From Cunninghamia lanceolata (lineage: Eukaryota; Streptophyta; Pinopsida; Cupressales; Cupressaceae), in the NCBI GenBank assembly GCA_027924645.1, contig BSBN01001252.1, forward strand, positions 485,501 to 549,500: a DNA stretch of 64,000 bases, in the 5' to 3' direction. A model generated the notes under the pieces. The model had not been told where the DNA came from and ran no database searches. It saw only the letters and a program-made list of their open reading frames with translations. The translations under genes were made by a program, and so were the position numbers. Shown piece after piece: positions 42,200 to 52,902 of this stretch; position 1 is the first letter of the stretch; each line of letters starts with the position of its first letter.

Positions 42200-44771
42200 T
42201 GTAATGTTCCATTTTTGGCGCATTGATTATTGTGAGCATTTTGGCTTGTTCTTAGTCTCTTAGTGGCTATCCCGCTTTGTTGGGAGAACTCCAATGTTCT
42301 TGGAGTGGCCACAGATCAGTTTTACAGAGCAATTGGTTATGGCTTTGAGCTCAGATGGTGTTCAGGATCGCAGTGATGCCTTCTGATGTTTTATCGGGTT
42401 CTCGATTTGCTCTCCAAGATTCTTGGAGAGGTCGTCTATTTTTAGAAACTCAACCAGAAGGCATCATTCATCTTCCCAAACATCATGGAGTATGTTGGTA
42501 TGTTTAATTTTGCAGTTTGATGATATTTGGAATTTTCCATAAAATCAGTTGATTTAATGAGCTAAACAATTAATTATTGCACTTAAGTTAAAAAAGTTGG
42601 GAAATATTCATTTAACACTTACGTGTTATAGCTCGTTGGAAAGGGGATGAAAAGCTTTAAATCATGGATGCATCATATTGGGGCCTTGCGAATCAAATAT
42701 TCCCTTTATTTTGATAAAGGTGTCTTTGGAGCTAAAAGGAGCTTTAAATTAAAAAAAGTGACTTTAAGTTGTGCACACGTAATGAATTATTTTTATATTG
42801 TTTGAGAAGAAATATGAAGGGATAAAGGAAATAATATTTTATTTCCCTCAAAAAGTTATAAAAGGAGGAGTTGGGCTCATTGTTGAACATGCTTGGATTT
42901 GTATTGTTACTTTGCTGGATTGAACCTACGTGTTCTTCTATATTCTCTTGAGGACGAAAGCCCTGTTGTGGAATGCTCTTGAGAACGAAAACCGTCTTTA
43001 GGTTGGGTGTGGTTTCACTATAGGAATCACCATTGTGTTCGAGATAGAGATTGGAGCAAGCTCATACAGAGTTTGCCATGGAGCTTTTATGGATTTAATG
43101 AAGTTTGTAATGCTTTGATGTTTTGATGTTTATTTGAATGGATTTTGGTTGGTTTGATGAAATTGATTTCAGATTTCATGAATATTGTAAAACAATGAAA
43201 ATACCCTGGCTGGCCGTACATGCCTGGGCCGTACCAGCAGGGTTTTAATCAGAACTTTGGAGTCTTTGATGATAGATTATGATTCAATAACTATTGTCAA
43301 TACATCATGGTGTCTTGGTATCCATTATACAAGTATCTTCCATTGATTTGATTGCAGATTTTAAACTATGTGAAATAACTGTCCCTGCATGGTTGGTCCA
43401 TAACCTCAAAGGTACGATTTGTTTGTGCAACTAAAAAACTTATGCCTTGGGGCAGTTTGATGAATGTAGGCTTATTGTTCGGTCTAGGCGCCTCCCTTGC
43501 AATTGAAAGACTTGATGTTTGGGTTCAATTCTGTATTTTTTGAAGAGTTTCTTTAGTTTTTGGCCGTACAATCAACACTTCAGGCTTAGAGGGTCGAATT
43601 TGGTTTTACTCTGATTATTAGTTGTTTGGAGCAAATATTATATGGAGATCAAATGTTTTGTATGGGCACTTCATATCTAATCCATTTGAATGATTTCTGA
43701 GCAGTCATTTGTGATTTATGTTGAGATTTTGATGCCCCTAGGGCCGTACTATGCTGAAAGAGATTGTTTACTGTGATTATCAATGAAAGATCTGTTAAGA
43801 CCTTGTGATTGGATCTCTTTCCTTATCCTCTAGCGCTGTTATCTTATATACTTGCAGATTTTTAAGGGGATGAGATCTGGTTCTATATGCTAATCTGTAC
43901 TGGCAGTCCGTACTTGGAGAAGTACGATTTTGAGTTGTTTCAGTTTTCTTTGTTTGGAGCAAAACAAGATTGCATTGTCTATGATATTCATTGGTGTCAT
44001 TATGCAGCCTTCTTACCTTGTGAACTAAGCAGATTTTGTAGATTATTGTGAGGCCATACCCCTACAAGGTCATTCGGACCTATGTGAGGGTCTTGTTCCA
44101 TGGTATAGACTACTTATTACGTTGGTGTCTTTGTGCATAGGAGTTGTATGATGTATGTTTAAGGGTGTGTGGAAGTATAAAAGGAGTCTTCATTTGTATT
44201 TGATCATCTTGTGAAGCCTTGTATGATCCAGGGCTGTGATACATCTAGAATACCAGTCTAATTTCTGCAGTACAATCCGATCAGCAGAGAAACTTCATTT
44301 GCATCAGCTTATGGACAGATATGAATATGTGTTCATACTAATTTGTGCAGGGTGAACCATAAGGTTTCCAATTTTCATGAAGCCATCCACAAACCCTAAT
44401 TTATATTTCTGATTTGCATTTGCACATTATGAAGATTGATGTAATCTTATTCCATATTGTAAAAACACATTGCATAACACCTAGATGGTTTACCGCCAGT
44501 GTGGAGAAAAAACATTGTTTATCTTTCTTTTCCCACCCACTGAATAAGTGGATGCCTGCTGAAAAGTAGATGCCTGCTTTATAGCGGATTATTGTAATAG
44601 TTTCATTTGCAAGCTTTGATTGTTGAGTCAAAGCACTGTACGCTCTCACCTCGCCCATCCTGGGGATCTTGGTGATCAGAAGTGTGGAGGCTATTTAGTT
44701 GTTCATGCATCCTTGTGCTAACATTGATTATCCTTGTTTACATTTTCAAAAAATTGGGGTAGCTTGTTACA
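42200..44771 (+). mobile_element. Solo LTR S3 inside N2's 5' LTR
   Basis: TGTAATGTTCC to GGGGTAGCTTGTTACA, 2572 bp, target duplication CCTAT (42195-42199) against TCTAT (44772-44776). The N2 3' LTR is uninterrupted here. It is the N3 LTR family: shared TTTACCGCCAGTGTGGAGAA and ACCCACTGAATAAGTGGA strings. Confidence 0.88.
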
Positions 44772-45831
44772 TCTATGCAAGAACTCATTGCTAAAGGATC
44801 GATTCATATGGGAGTAGTTGTATTACATTTAAAATAATTAAAGATTGTTTTAAATGAATGAGTTTTGGTTGCAACTCATTTACAATTGTTCAAGTCTATT
44901 GCTCATCATTAGTGGAACTCAAATTGCATTACAAAACATCATAGAGGAGGATCGCTCATCCAAGGAGAGGTCAAATAGAGACTTCCATCTTCATTTGAAG
45001 GTTATGTTGAATGTGGTATGTTTTCTTATTTGCTCTTGTTTGACTGAAAATTTTGATTTTCATGTCATTTTGCAAGGTGATGACCCCATACTTTATGTGA
45101 GGTGATATTATTCAAATATTTACCATTGAGTTTAAATTTGCAGGTTGTTGAAGTGTTTTGAAGAGATAAGATATCATTGAGAACTCTTGGACATTGTGGA
45201 GTTGAGCCAAGGTAGTGGATTTGACATAGAGAAGCATTTTTGTGAAGATTTGATATCAATTATAGTTCTGATTTTTATGACAGCCAACTGTATATTTCAT
45301 TTCAGGGTTCATACACTTGATTTCATTGAAGATCTTGAGAGTTGAAGACCTTTGGAGCATCATAGAAGTTAAATCTTGCATCTAGAAGTCAATCGCTTGG
45401 CTAGGAAGGATTATTTTGGCATTGTTTGGGCTTCTAGAACATTTCTGGGCATATATACATGTTATATCAGTCATAGCAGCAGTATATATATTGTTATCAG
45501 TCCATTATTTGCTTTCATATAAGGCTGCAACAATGACATATGGTCTCATACATCATTTACCATTGATAGGGCTTGATATTCCAGGGTTTGGTAAACAAGT
45601 GGATGTTATTTTCGTGATGTATTCAAGTTTGATATGACTGATACAGTGACTGCAATTTCATAACAGCAATGTATCATTTGATGTTATTTCAAATTTTGCC
45701 AATGAGGATGCAAGGGTTTTAATGGATCATGTTTGTGTTAATGTATGTTGAAATTTTACATTGATTTGTGCAAGAAATCTTATCTAAAATTGATCAATAT
45801 TTTTAGTCATACATAATAGGGTCTCTTACAG

Positions 45832-45843
45832 TGGTATCAGAGC
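45832..45843 (+). other. Primer-binding site of N2
   Basis: TGGTATCAGAGC one base after the LTR end GTCTCTTACA. Confidence 0.92.
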
Positions 45844-45864
45844 CAAATACCTGCCAACCTATGG

Positions 45865-47192
45865 GTGACGAGTTACATTGATTCATTACCACATCATTAT
45901 AGAAGAAGAGCTGAAGCAATGGGTGATAGAAGGAGACCTAATCCACAGGATGATATGGATCCAGTGCTTAGAGAGATAATTGATAATCAAAGGAGAATGG
46001 CAGATGGTCAACAACAAACAAATGAAACAAATGCAAACATTCAAAGAAGCATTGATAGGCTATGCCATATTTTTACAAGTAACGGGAATAACAACAATAG
46101 GGCTAATCAGGTTGATGAATGTAGCATTGCAAGATCACAAAGAACAAGGAGAAGACGTGCACCAACAATGGAGAGACCTATGCAGCCTACCTTTCTTCTC
46201 CTAGAGAAGAAGAGGTGATTGAAGAAGAGTTGGAATATAAAGAGGAAGTAGGTGATAATTGGACAGCTTGGATTGATGAATATGATGCACTTCCTGATCG
46301 TGTGCGTGATAGAGTGAGCCTCAACAATTTCATAAACCATAAGCAGCATAAGCCAAGAGAAAGAACGCAAAGAAGAGCAAGGCCAGCACAACCAAGAGAG
46401 TACAAGGATGCAATGGAAAAGATTCCTCTTCCTAGTTTTGATGGCAGTGGTAAAATGAGTGCTAGAGCATGGTTAAACAAATTGGATACTTTTCTCACAC
46501 TCAAACCCATGAGTGAAGAAAAGGCTATACACTTTGCTACTATGCATTTGGAGGGTTTGGCTTATGAATGGTGGCATTATGGTCTTGTGTCTCAACATCA
46601 CAACAGGATTACTTCATATGATGAGTTTGTTCAAAAGCTCATTAACAGGTTTGATAGAAAAGATGTGGAGGTCTACTACCGTGAGCTTGCACAATTGAAG
46701 CAAAGTGGAAGAGTGGATGCTTATGTGAATGAATTTCAAAAGATTGCAGTTATGGTACCTGACATGTCCGATAGAAGAATCACAATGTTGTTTGTTGAAG
46801 GATTGACTGATAGGATTAGAGGTTTGGTGAAGGTTCATAGGCCGAGCACACTTGATGAGGCTATTGATCTTGCACTTGATTTGGATATCACATAGACACC
46901 TCAAAAGAACTTCAAAGATGAACATACAAGTCAACAATTCCAAGAGCAGCCCACTTCCAAAAGAAATGACAAAGGTACTACATCAAAGATGAGTTATGAA
47001 GAAAGAGATGAGTTGAGAAGGAAGAAGCAATGCTTTGATTGCAAGCAACCTTGGGAGATTGGTCATAGGTGCCTTGGCAAATGCAAGGTACACTACATAG
47101 AGGTACTTGATGAGGATGATGTTGATGATGGACAGCCAACACCAGAACTTACCAATGATGATAACAAAAGTTCTAGGATTGCACATCTTTGA
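45865..47192 (+). pseudogene. Gag of N2 with zinc knuckle
   Basis: Starts near 45919 (MGDRRRPNPQDDMDPVLREI) or 45865. After a frameshift near 46210 the gag core follows: LPSFDGSGKMSARAWLNKLD, HLEGLAYEWWHYG, LINRFDRKDVEVYYRELAQL, AYVNEFQKIAVMVPDMSD. An in-frame TAG at 46893 is probably a former CAG. The zinc knuckle near 47031 reads CFDCKQPWEIGHRCLGKC and is intact, with the chromoviral W and GH positions. Gag packages the RNA; this copy is broken by only one frameshift and one stop. Confidence 0.85.
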
Positions 47193-47907
47193 AGGTACTT
47201 TGTTTGGTTGCAAAGTTTTGGCACTTCTTGATAGTGGAGCTTCACATAACTTCATTGATGAGGGTTTGGTCAACAAAAGAGGATTGCTTTGTCATAGCTT
47301 TGAGGGCTTTGATGTGTCTATAGTAGGACTCACTATTCCTTGTAAGAAGAAGGTGAGCAAGCTTAGTGTTATATTTGGTGAGTATACTCTTTGTGATGAC
47401 TTCTATGTACTTGATTTGAAGGACAATGAAATTGTACTTGGTATACAATGGCTACACTCACTACAAAGGATCACTCAAGACTTTCAAGCTATGGAGTTGA
47501 GTTTTCTATTTGATGGGAGGCAAATTGTTATAAGAGCTCTCAAGTACACTTTACCTCATCAAACGACAGCCAAATCCATGATTGCTATAGGCCATGATTT
47601 AGTTCATGAGGACACATATGATGCATGCAAAGAGAATTGTATGGAACTGGCATTTGATGGTAAGCATTTGGTTTTTGAGATGGATGAAAATTTTATTGAT
47701 TGGCATGACATCATACCTGATTTGTTTGAGGACGGCAGTCCTATGGCTTTGCATTTTCATGAGATAGACATGCTAACACCTTTGGATGATAGTTATTCAT
47801 GGTCTACTAATGATGGCATACAAAATTGGAGTGTTGGAAATGGTAATTTTGTTGAAAAACAGGGCACTACACAATCTGATTTTTATATCAGACTTATGAA
47901 GATGTGA
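47193..47907 (+). pseudogene. Retropepsin of N2, catalytic site intact
   Basis: The frame is shifted relative to gag near 47190. FGCKVLALLDSGASHNFIDE carries the catalytic D-S-G, and YVLDLKDNEIVLGIQWLHSL the C-terminal hydrophobic segment. About 130 further residues (HDIIPDLFEDGSPMALHFHE) have no RT features; RT should start here in an autonomous chromovirus. The reading then reaches the CDMWLERARKAKLF module in another frame, shared with B and C. Confidence 0.8.
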
Positions 47908-48473
47908 AAAGGACACAAGAAATGTGACATGTGGCTAGAGAGAGCAAGAAAAGCTAAGCTTTTTTCTGGTCAAACAAGCATCTTGAAATGATAAATACAA
48001 TGAGACAATCAACTTTATTTGATCATCATGGGCCAGCTATTGATGGCATACACGTGTGTGACAATGAAGATAGAGGTAATTCAGATTTGCAAAGTTCATT
48101 GGTTCCTTTTGATGAGCTAGGTCAAACCATTGAGTTGACACAGTTTTATATTGATGAGAATTCCAAATGGGAGTACGTGGTTTGGTCTAGTGATGGTTCA
48201 TACACTTGGGATGGCACATTTTATATCATTTTGGATGATATCTTCAAATTGCATACCGTTGCTATGATTTATGACAGCAAAACTAGAGAGATGAATACAA
48301 TTGTGTTTGGCACTCACATCTTCATGATTAGCATCTACATTGATATGGATATGATTGCATCATGGTGCGACAGTGGAAGCGGTCCCAGGATCTCCTTCAT
48401 CAACATCTTTGAGATGGTATGTGTGAGTTTGTATGGACAGGTTAGATGGGTTTGGGATCCTGGTATTCATTGA
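47908..48473 (+). pseudogene. RT-replacing ORF of N2 (family module)
   Basis: After the protease: the KAK module (RARKAKLFSGQ, about 47945-47975), then a 161-codon ORF 47988-48473 with QSTLFDHHGPAIDGIHVC, FHLxxW-like aromatic stretches, CDSGSGPRISFINIFEMV and VWDPGIH at the very end. The SGSGPR and WDPGI motifs recur in A, C and N3. This short segment occupies the position of RT-RNase H-integrase. Function unknown; it may be kept for cis RNA elements rather than protein. Confidence 0.6.
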
Positions 48474-48491
48474 TGTTCATTTGACACTTCT

Positions 48492-48528
48492 GATTGCTTA
48501 GGGCAAGCAATCTTGGGGTGGGAGGACT
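48492..48528 (+). other. Hairpin and polypurine tract of N2
   Basis: GATTGCTT/AAGCAATC stem (48492-48512), then the purine-rich GGGGTGGGAGGACT that primes plus-strand synthesis, directly before the LTR. Confidence 0.75.
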
Positions 48529-50384
48529 TGTAATGTCCCCATGTTGAGTTAAGATATATTTTCTAGTTTGAGCTTATTTCTATACATGGAGAACTGAAAA
48601 GTTGGTATATGTCTACACATGGAGAACCGGAAAGTTGGCTCAACTAGTATTTTGTTTGAGTTTTATTATGTGAATAAAATAGAAAATGGAATCTTTAATT
48701 GCATTTGCTTCTAATCTATTTTTATGGAGTTTTGTGTGGAATAAGGAATTGCTCCAGGTGGAACCTATTTGTCATCGAAAGCCAATGTGGGAGGAAGATA
48801 GGTCCAAGCTATTCAAATGCATTAAAATATTTCAAATGGCTATTCCAAGAGGATCGACTATCATGTGGAGTGCAAAATTCATTAGTAAAAATGTACACAA
48901 TGTCATTGGATCATGTGCCATTAGAAGGATTGATGCAAGAGAGAAATAAAGGCATTTAAAATTATATTTGTGCATTCAAGGGAGAGCCAATGGCTATGAG
49001 GATCAATCGATCCAATACAAGACAATTTTAAATGCTAGCAAGATAATTTTAAATACTATAGAGGATCGACGCCATGAGGAGATCATTCGCCGAAGTCAAA
49101 GATTTAAAAATAATGATTTTTAATGCCAAGCAAGAGATCGACAGCCAAGGTAAAGAGGAATGATTTTAAATGCAAATTTTATTTATTAAATATTTGTATA
49201 TGGAGCAGTTGAGGAATTCAAATGCCAATGCCAATGTGGTTGTGATCGCCCAAGCCTATGAATGATATTCAATGCAAAATGAAGATATTAAATGAATGTA
49301 TGCAAGCAACCGCCGCCTATGCAAGAAGAACTCATTGCTAAAGGATCGATTCATATGGGAGTAGTTGTATTTCATTTAAAATAATTAAAGATTTTTTTAA
49401 ATGAGTTTTGGTTGCAACTCATTTACAATTGTTCAAGTCTATTGTTCATCATTGGTGGAACTCAAATTGCATTACAAAACATCATAGAGGAGGATCGCTC
49501 ATCCAAGGAGAGGTTAAATAGAGACTTCCATCTTCATTTGAAGGTTATGTTGAATGTGGTATGTATTCTTATTTGCTCTTGTTTGACTGAGAATTCCGAT
49601 TTTCATGTCATTTTGCAAGGTGATGACCCCTTGTATTTGTATGGTGATGACCCCATACTTTATGTGAGGTGATATTATTCAGATATTTACCCTTGAACTT
49701 AAATTTGCAGGTTGTTGAAGTGTTTTGGAGAGATAAGATATCATTGAGAACCCTTGGACATTGTGGAGTTGAGCCAAGGTAGTGGATTTGACAAAGAGAA
49801 GCATTTTTGTGAAGATTTGATATCAATTAGAGTTCTGATTTTTATGACAGCCAACTGTATATTTTATTTCAGGGTTCATGTACTTGATTTCATTGAAGAT
49901 CTTGAGAGTTGAAGACCTTTAGAGCATCATAGAAGTTAAATCTTGCATCTAGAAGTCAATCGCTTGGCTAGGAAGGATTATTTTGGCATTGTTTGGGCTT
50001 CTACAACATTTATGGGCATATATACATGTTATATCAGTCATAGCAGCAGTATATATATTGTTATCAGTCCATTATTTGCTTTCATATAAGGCTGCAACAG
50101 TGACATATGGTCTCACACATTATTTACCATTGATAGGGCTTGATATTCTAGGGTTTGGTAAACAATTAGATGTTATTCAAGTTTGATATGACTGATACAG
50201 TGATTGCAATTTCATAACAGCAGTGTACCATTTGATGTTATTTCAATTTTTGCCAATGAAGATGCAAGGGTTTAGATGGATCATGTTTGTGTTGATGTAT
50301 GTTGAAGTTTTACATTGATTTGTGCAAGAAATCTTATCTAAAATTGATCAATATTTTTAGTCATACATAATAGGGTCTCTTACA
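48529..50384 (+). repeat. 3' LTR of N2
   Basis: TGTAATGTCCCC to GGTCTCTTACA. Collinear with 39320-39927, 42058-42199 and 44777-45830 of the 5' LTR. Includes a small local duplication (ACATGGAGAACTG/ACATGGAGAACCGG, 48584-48630). Confidence 0.9.
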
Positions 50385-50591
50385 TCTCACCTCAAGAAGG
50401 CATTGGGGCACAATGTGTTTCCTTCTACTGAGTTGCCACCTCTTGATGAAGAGGGCAAGTTGATTCTTATTGTAGAGGCAATCATCGACACCAGGGAGCG
50501 TACTTTGTGGAAGAGGGTTATCAGGGAGTAACTCGTGAAGTGGAAGAACCTGCAGGTAGAGGATGTTACTTGGGAGAATGAGCAGATTTTG
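50385..50591 (+). pseudogene. Chromodomain of element E
   Basis: Continues E's polyprotein after N2: LKKALGHNVFPSTELPPLDE, EGKLILIVEAIIDTRERTLW, then a TAA in place of a codon in KR-VIRE-LVKWKN, and VEDVTWENEQIL. Same layout as element A's chromodomain. It is cut at EQIL by N3; the expected HPDLQLLEDKQF end is mostly missing and only the hairpin-coding part remains after 57529. Confidence 0.85.
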
Positions 50592-52755
50592 TGTAATGCC
50601 CCCTTTTTTGGTGCATAGTTTTTTGTGCACATTATGCTTGTTCCTAGTCTCTCAGAGGCTATCTGGCATGTTTGGGAGAACTCCAATGTTCTGGGGGTGG
50701 TCATGGTTCAGTTTGTAGAACAAATGAGTGGTTTTCTTTCTAGGAATGGACTAATTCTCTATGGCATTGAGCTCAGTGGATGTCCATGGTGACAGTGATG
50801 TTTTCAGAAGTTGGATCGAGCTCCCGGTTTGCTCTCCAAGATTCTTGGAGGAGCCGTCTATTTTTGGAAAGTCTCCCAGAAGGCATCGTTTCGCATCCCA
50901 AACCCTACAGAGCATATTGGTTCAATTTATTTCACATTTGGATAAAGTTTAGGATTTTCCGCAAAAAGTAATATTTAATGAGCTATTTTAATTATTATTT
51001 TCACTTAAGTTCCTAGGGGTGAAAATAATTAATAATTATCTGAGTGTTATAGCTCATAGGAAAGGTTTTTAAGTGTTCTAAATAATAGACACTTAAAAAG
51101 GGGACCTCACACATGATATATTATTATTATTTCAAAAAAGGTCTTTTTCATAAAAGAAATATGAAGAGTTAAAAGAAAAATAATAATATATTCCTCTCAA
51201 AAAGATATAAAAGGGGAATGAGAGCTCATTTGAAGGGATGCTTTGGATTTGTATTGTTACTCTACCGGATTGAACCTGAGTGTTCTTCCATCTTTCCTTC
51301 TTGAGGACAAAAACCCTCTTGAAGATGATCAGTTTTGGTGCTGAGATATCCACCCTAGCTGGTAATGGTGATTTCATACAGAGATCACATATGAGCTAAA
51401 AGATGTTTGGGTTTGGAGGTTGATGTATATCATTTGTTATGAATTTTTGGAGTGATTTGAATGGGTTTGGAATGGATTTCATTGAGTTTTTTTAAAAGGT
51501 TCATGCAGGACGAACTTCCAGGATTGTAATTGTGCAAACTTTGGCGATTGGTATTTTGAATGATAAATGAATGATCAATCTTTATTGTTTATGCATAATT
51601 ATCCTTCTGTTTGGGCGACCATATCTATATGACATATGAAGTAATTGCTGTGGATGTATGTGTGAATGAATGGGCCGTACATTTTAGGCAATGGCGTGGA
51701 TTATGGATGAGCATTGACTGAAACTTCTTGCAATCATTATTAAATTCTGTTATACATCCATAGGCGTTCATAATGGTTAAGTTTTAATGGTGTTTAATGT
51801 ATGTTTTATGATGCCTAGAGCAGCTGTACAATTGCAAGGCCGTACCAACTGCATACATGCTTGGGGTTTTTCTGTTTTGTGAATGGATTTAATTGTAATA
51901 TCTTTGTTGAAGATTGCAGCACATTTGCAAAATGAATGCATCTATATCTAAGCATTTGCAAAGGGGTTTTTAGTTGTTTTAACTTGCTTGTTTCCAGTCG
52001 TACAATACCTACAGGCCGTACCTTACGTAGCAGGCCTGAGGTTTCCAGCTGTTGGTCGCTTGAGTTTAGGAAATGATTTATGATGCTTGTGTGACACCTT
52101 GCTTTATAGATGATATCTTCATGATTATGGTGGTGGATTAAAGGGTGTTGGAGTAGGTATGAAGTGTGTGCATGGCTGTTAAAGGATATTGCAGACTTAT
52201 GAGCAGCTACAATAGTACTATTAAATCATCGAAAAGAACTCCCTTCTATATTTTCCTTGTGTGGTATATTTCATGGTGAATCTATGGCCATTAGTGCATG
52301 CTTCCTTTATCTATTCTTGGAGTTTTTTTAATGATCTAACTATTTGCAGCTGTCATAGATTGTACAAATCAAGGGTGTTGGTTTAATATGCAATTTATTC
52401 ATTGCATTGTAATTTTCTTTCCTGTTGCAAAACACTTCGTAACCCCTTGATGGTTTTACCGCCAGTGTGGAGAAATTGTAATGCTTATCTTTATTGTTCC
52501 ATCACCCACTGAATAAGTGGAGTACTCCCACTGGATAAGTGGATGCCCGCTGTATAAGCGGATGCCTGCTATTAGCAGAAGATTGTATTTATTTTCATTG
52601 CATTGTTTGATCATCCAATACACTGTATGCTCTCAGCTCGCCCATCCTGGGAACTTGGTGATCAAAAAGTGTAGAGATTCTATCTGGTTGCATTCTTGTG
52701 CTAACCCTGTTGATAGTAATTGAAATTGGAAAAGATTTTGGGGTAGCTTATTACA
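50592..52755 (+). repeat. 5' LTR of N3
   Basis: TGTAATGCCCCC to GGGGTAGCTTATTACA, 2164 bp. Contains the GAGGACAAAAACCCTC leader motif (about 51303) and TTTACCGCCAGTGTGGAGAA (52468). Partner 55896-57529. Confidence 0.9.
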
Positions 52756-52756
52756 G

Positions 52757-52768
52757 TGGTATCAGAGC
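52757..52768 (+). other. Primer-binding site of N3
   Basis: TGGTATCAGAGC one base after the LTR. Confidence 0.92.
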
Positions 52769-52902
52769 TATTGATCTTGCTACTAAATCTTGTAGATCTT
52801 CAAATGTGAGTCAAGTTTTCAGCCTTGAATGTGGGTGATCAACACTTGCATTGTGTGTTCAGTGTTGGGCAGTGGAAGATTTTGATCAGTGAAGGTGAGA
52901 TC

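Larger units (their letters stand above)
39320..50384 (+). mobile_element. N2: non-autonomous gag-protease LTR element
   Basis: 11.1-kb insertion between E's integrase tail and chromodomain. Flanks TCTTG (39315-39319) and TCTCA (50385-50389) are a duplication with two transitions. The 5' LTR (39320-45830) is interrupted by solo LTRs S2 and S3; the 3' LTR is 48529-50384 (1856 bp; the reconstructed 5' LTR is about 1804 bp). Internal region 45831-48528: primer site, gag, zinc knuckle, protease, family module, hairpin, purine tract. It lacks RT, RNase H and integrase, so it needs help from another element. Confidence 0.85.

Noticed and set aside
45416..45637. Hydrophobic 73-codon ORF (copy at 49983-50186)
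   Set aside because: It lies in both LTRs of N2, with no conservation of frame beyond LTR identity.
52517..52723. 68-codon ORF with a copy at 57291-57497
   Set aside because: It is LTR sequence of N3 present in both LTRs (also S3); no coding support.
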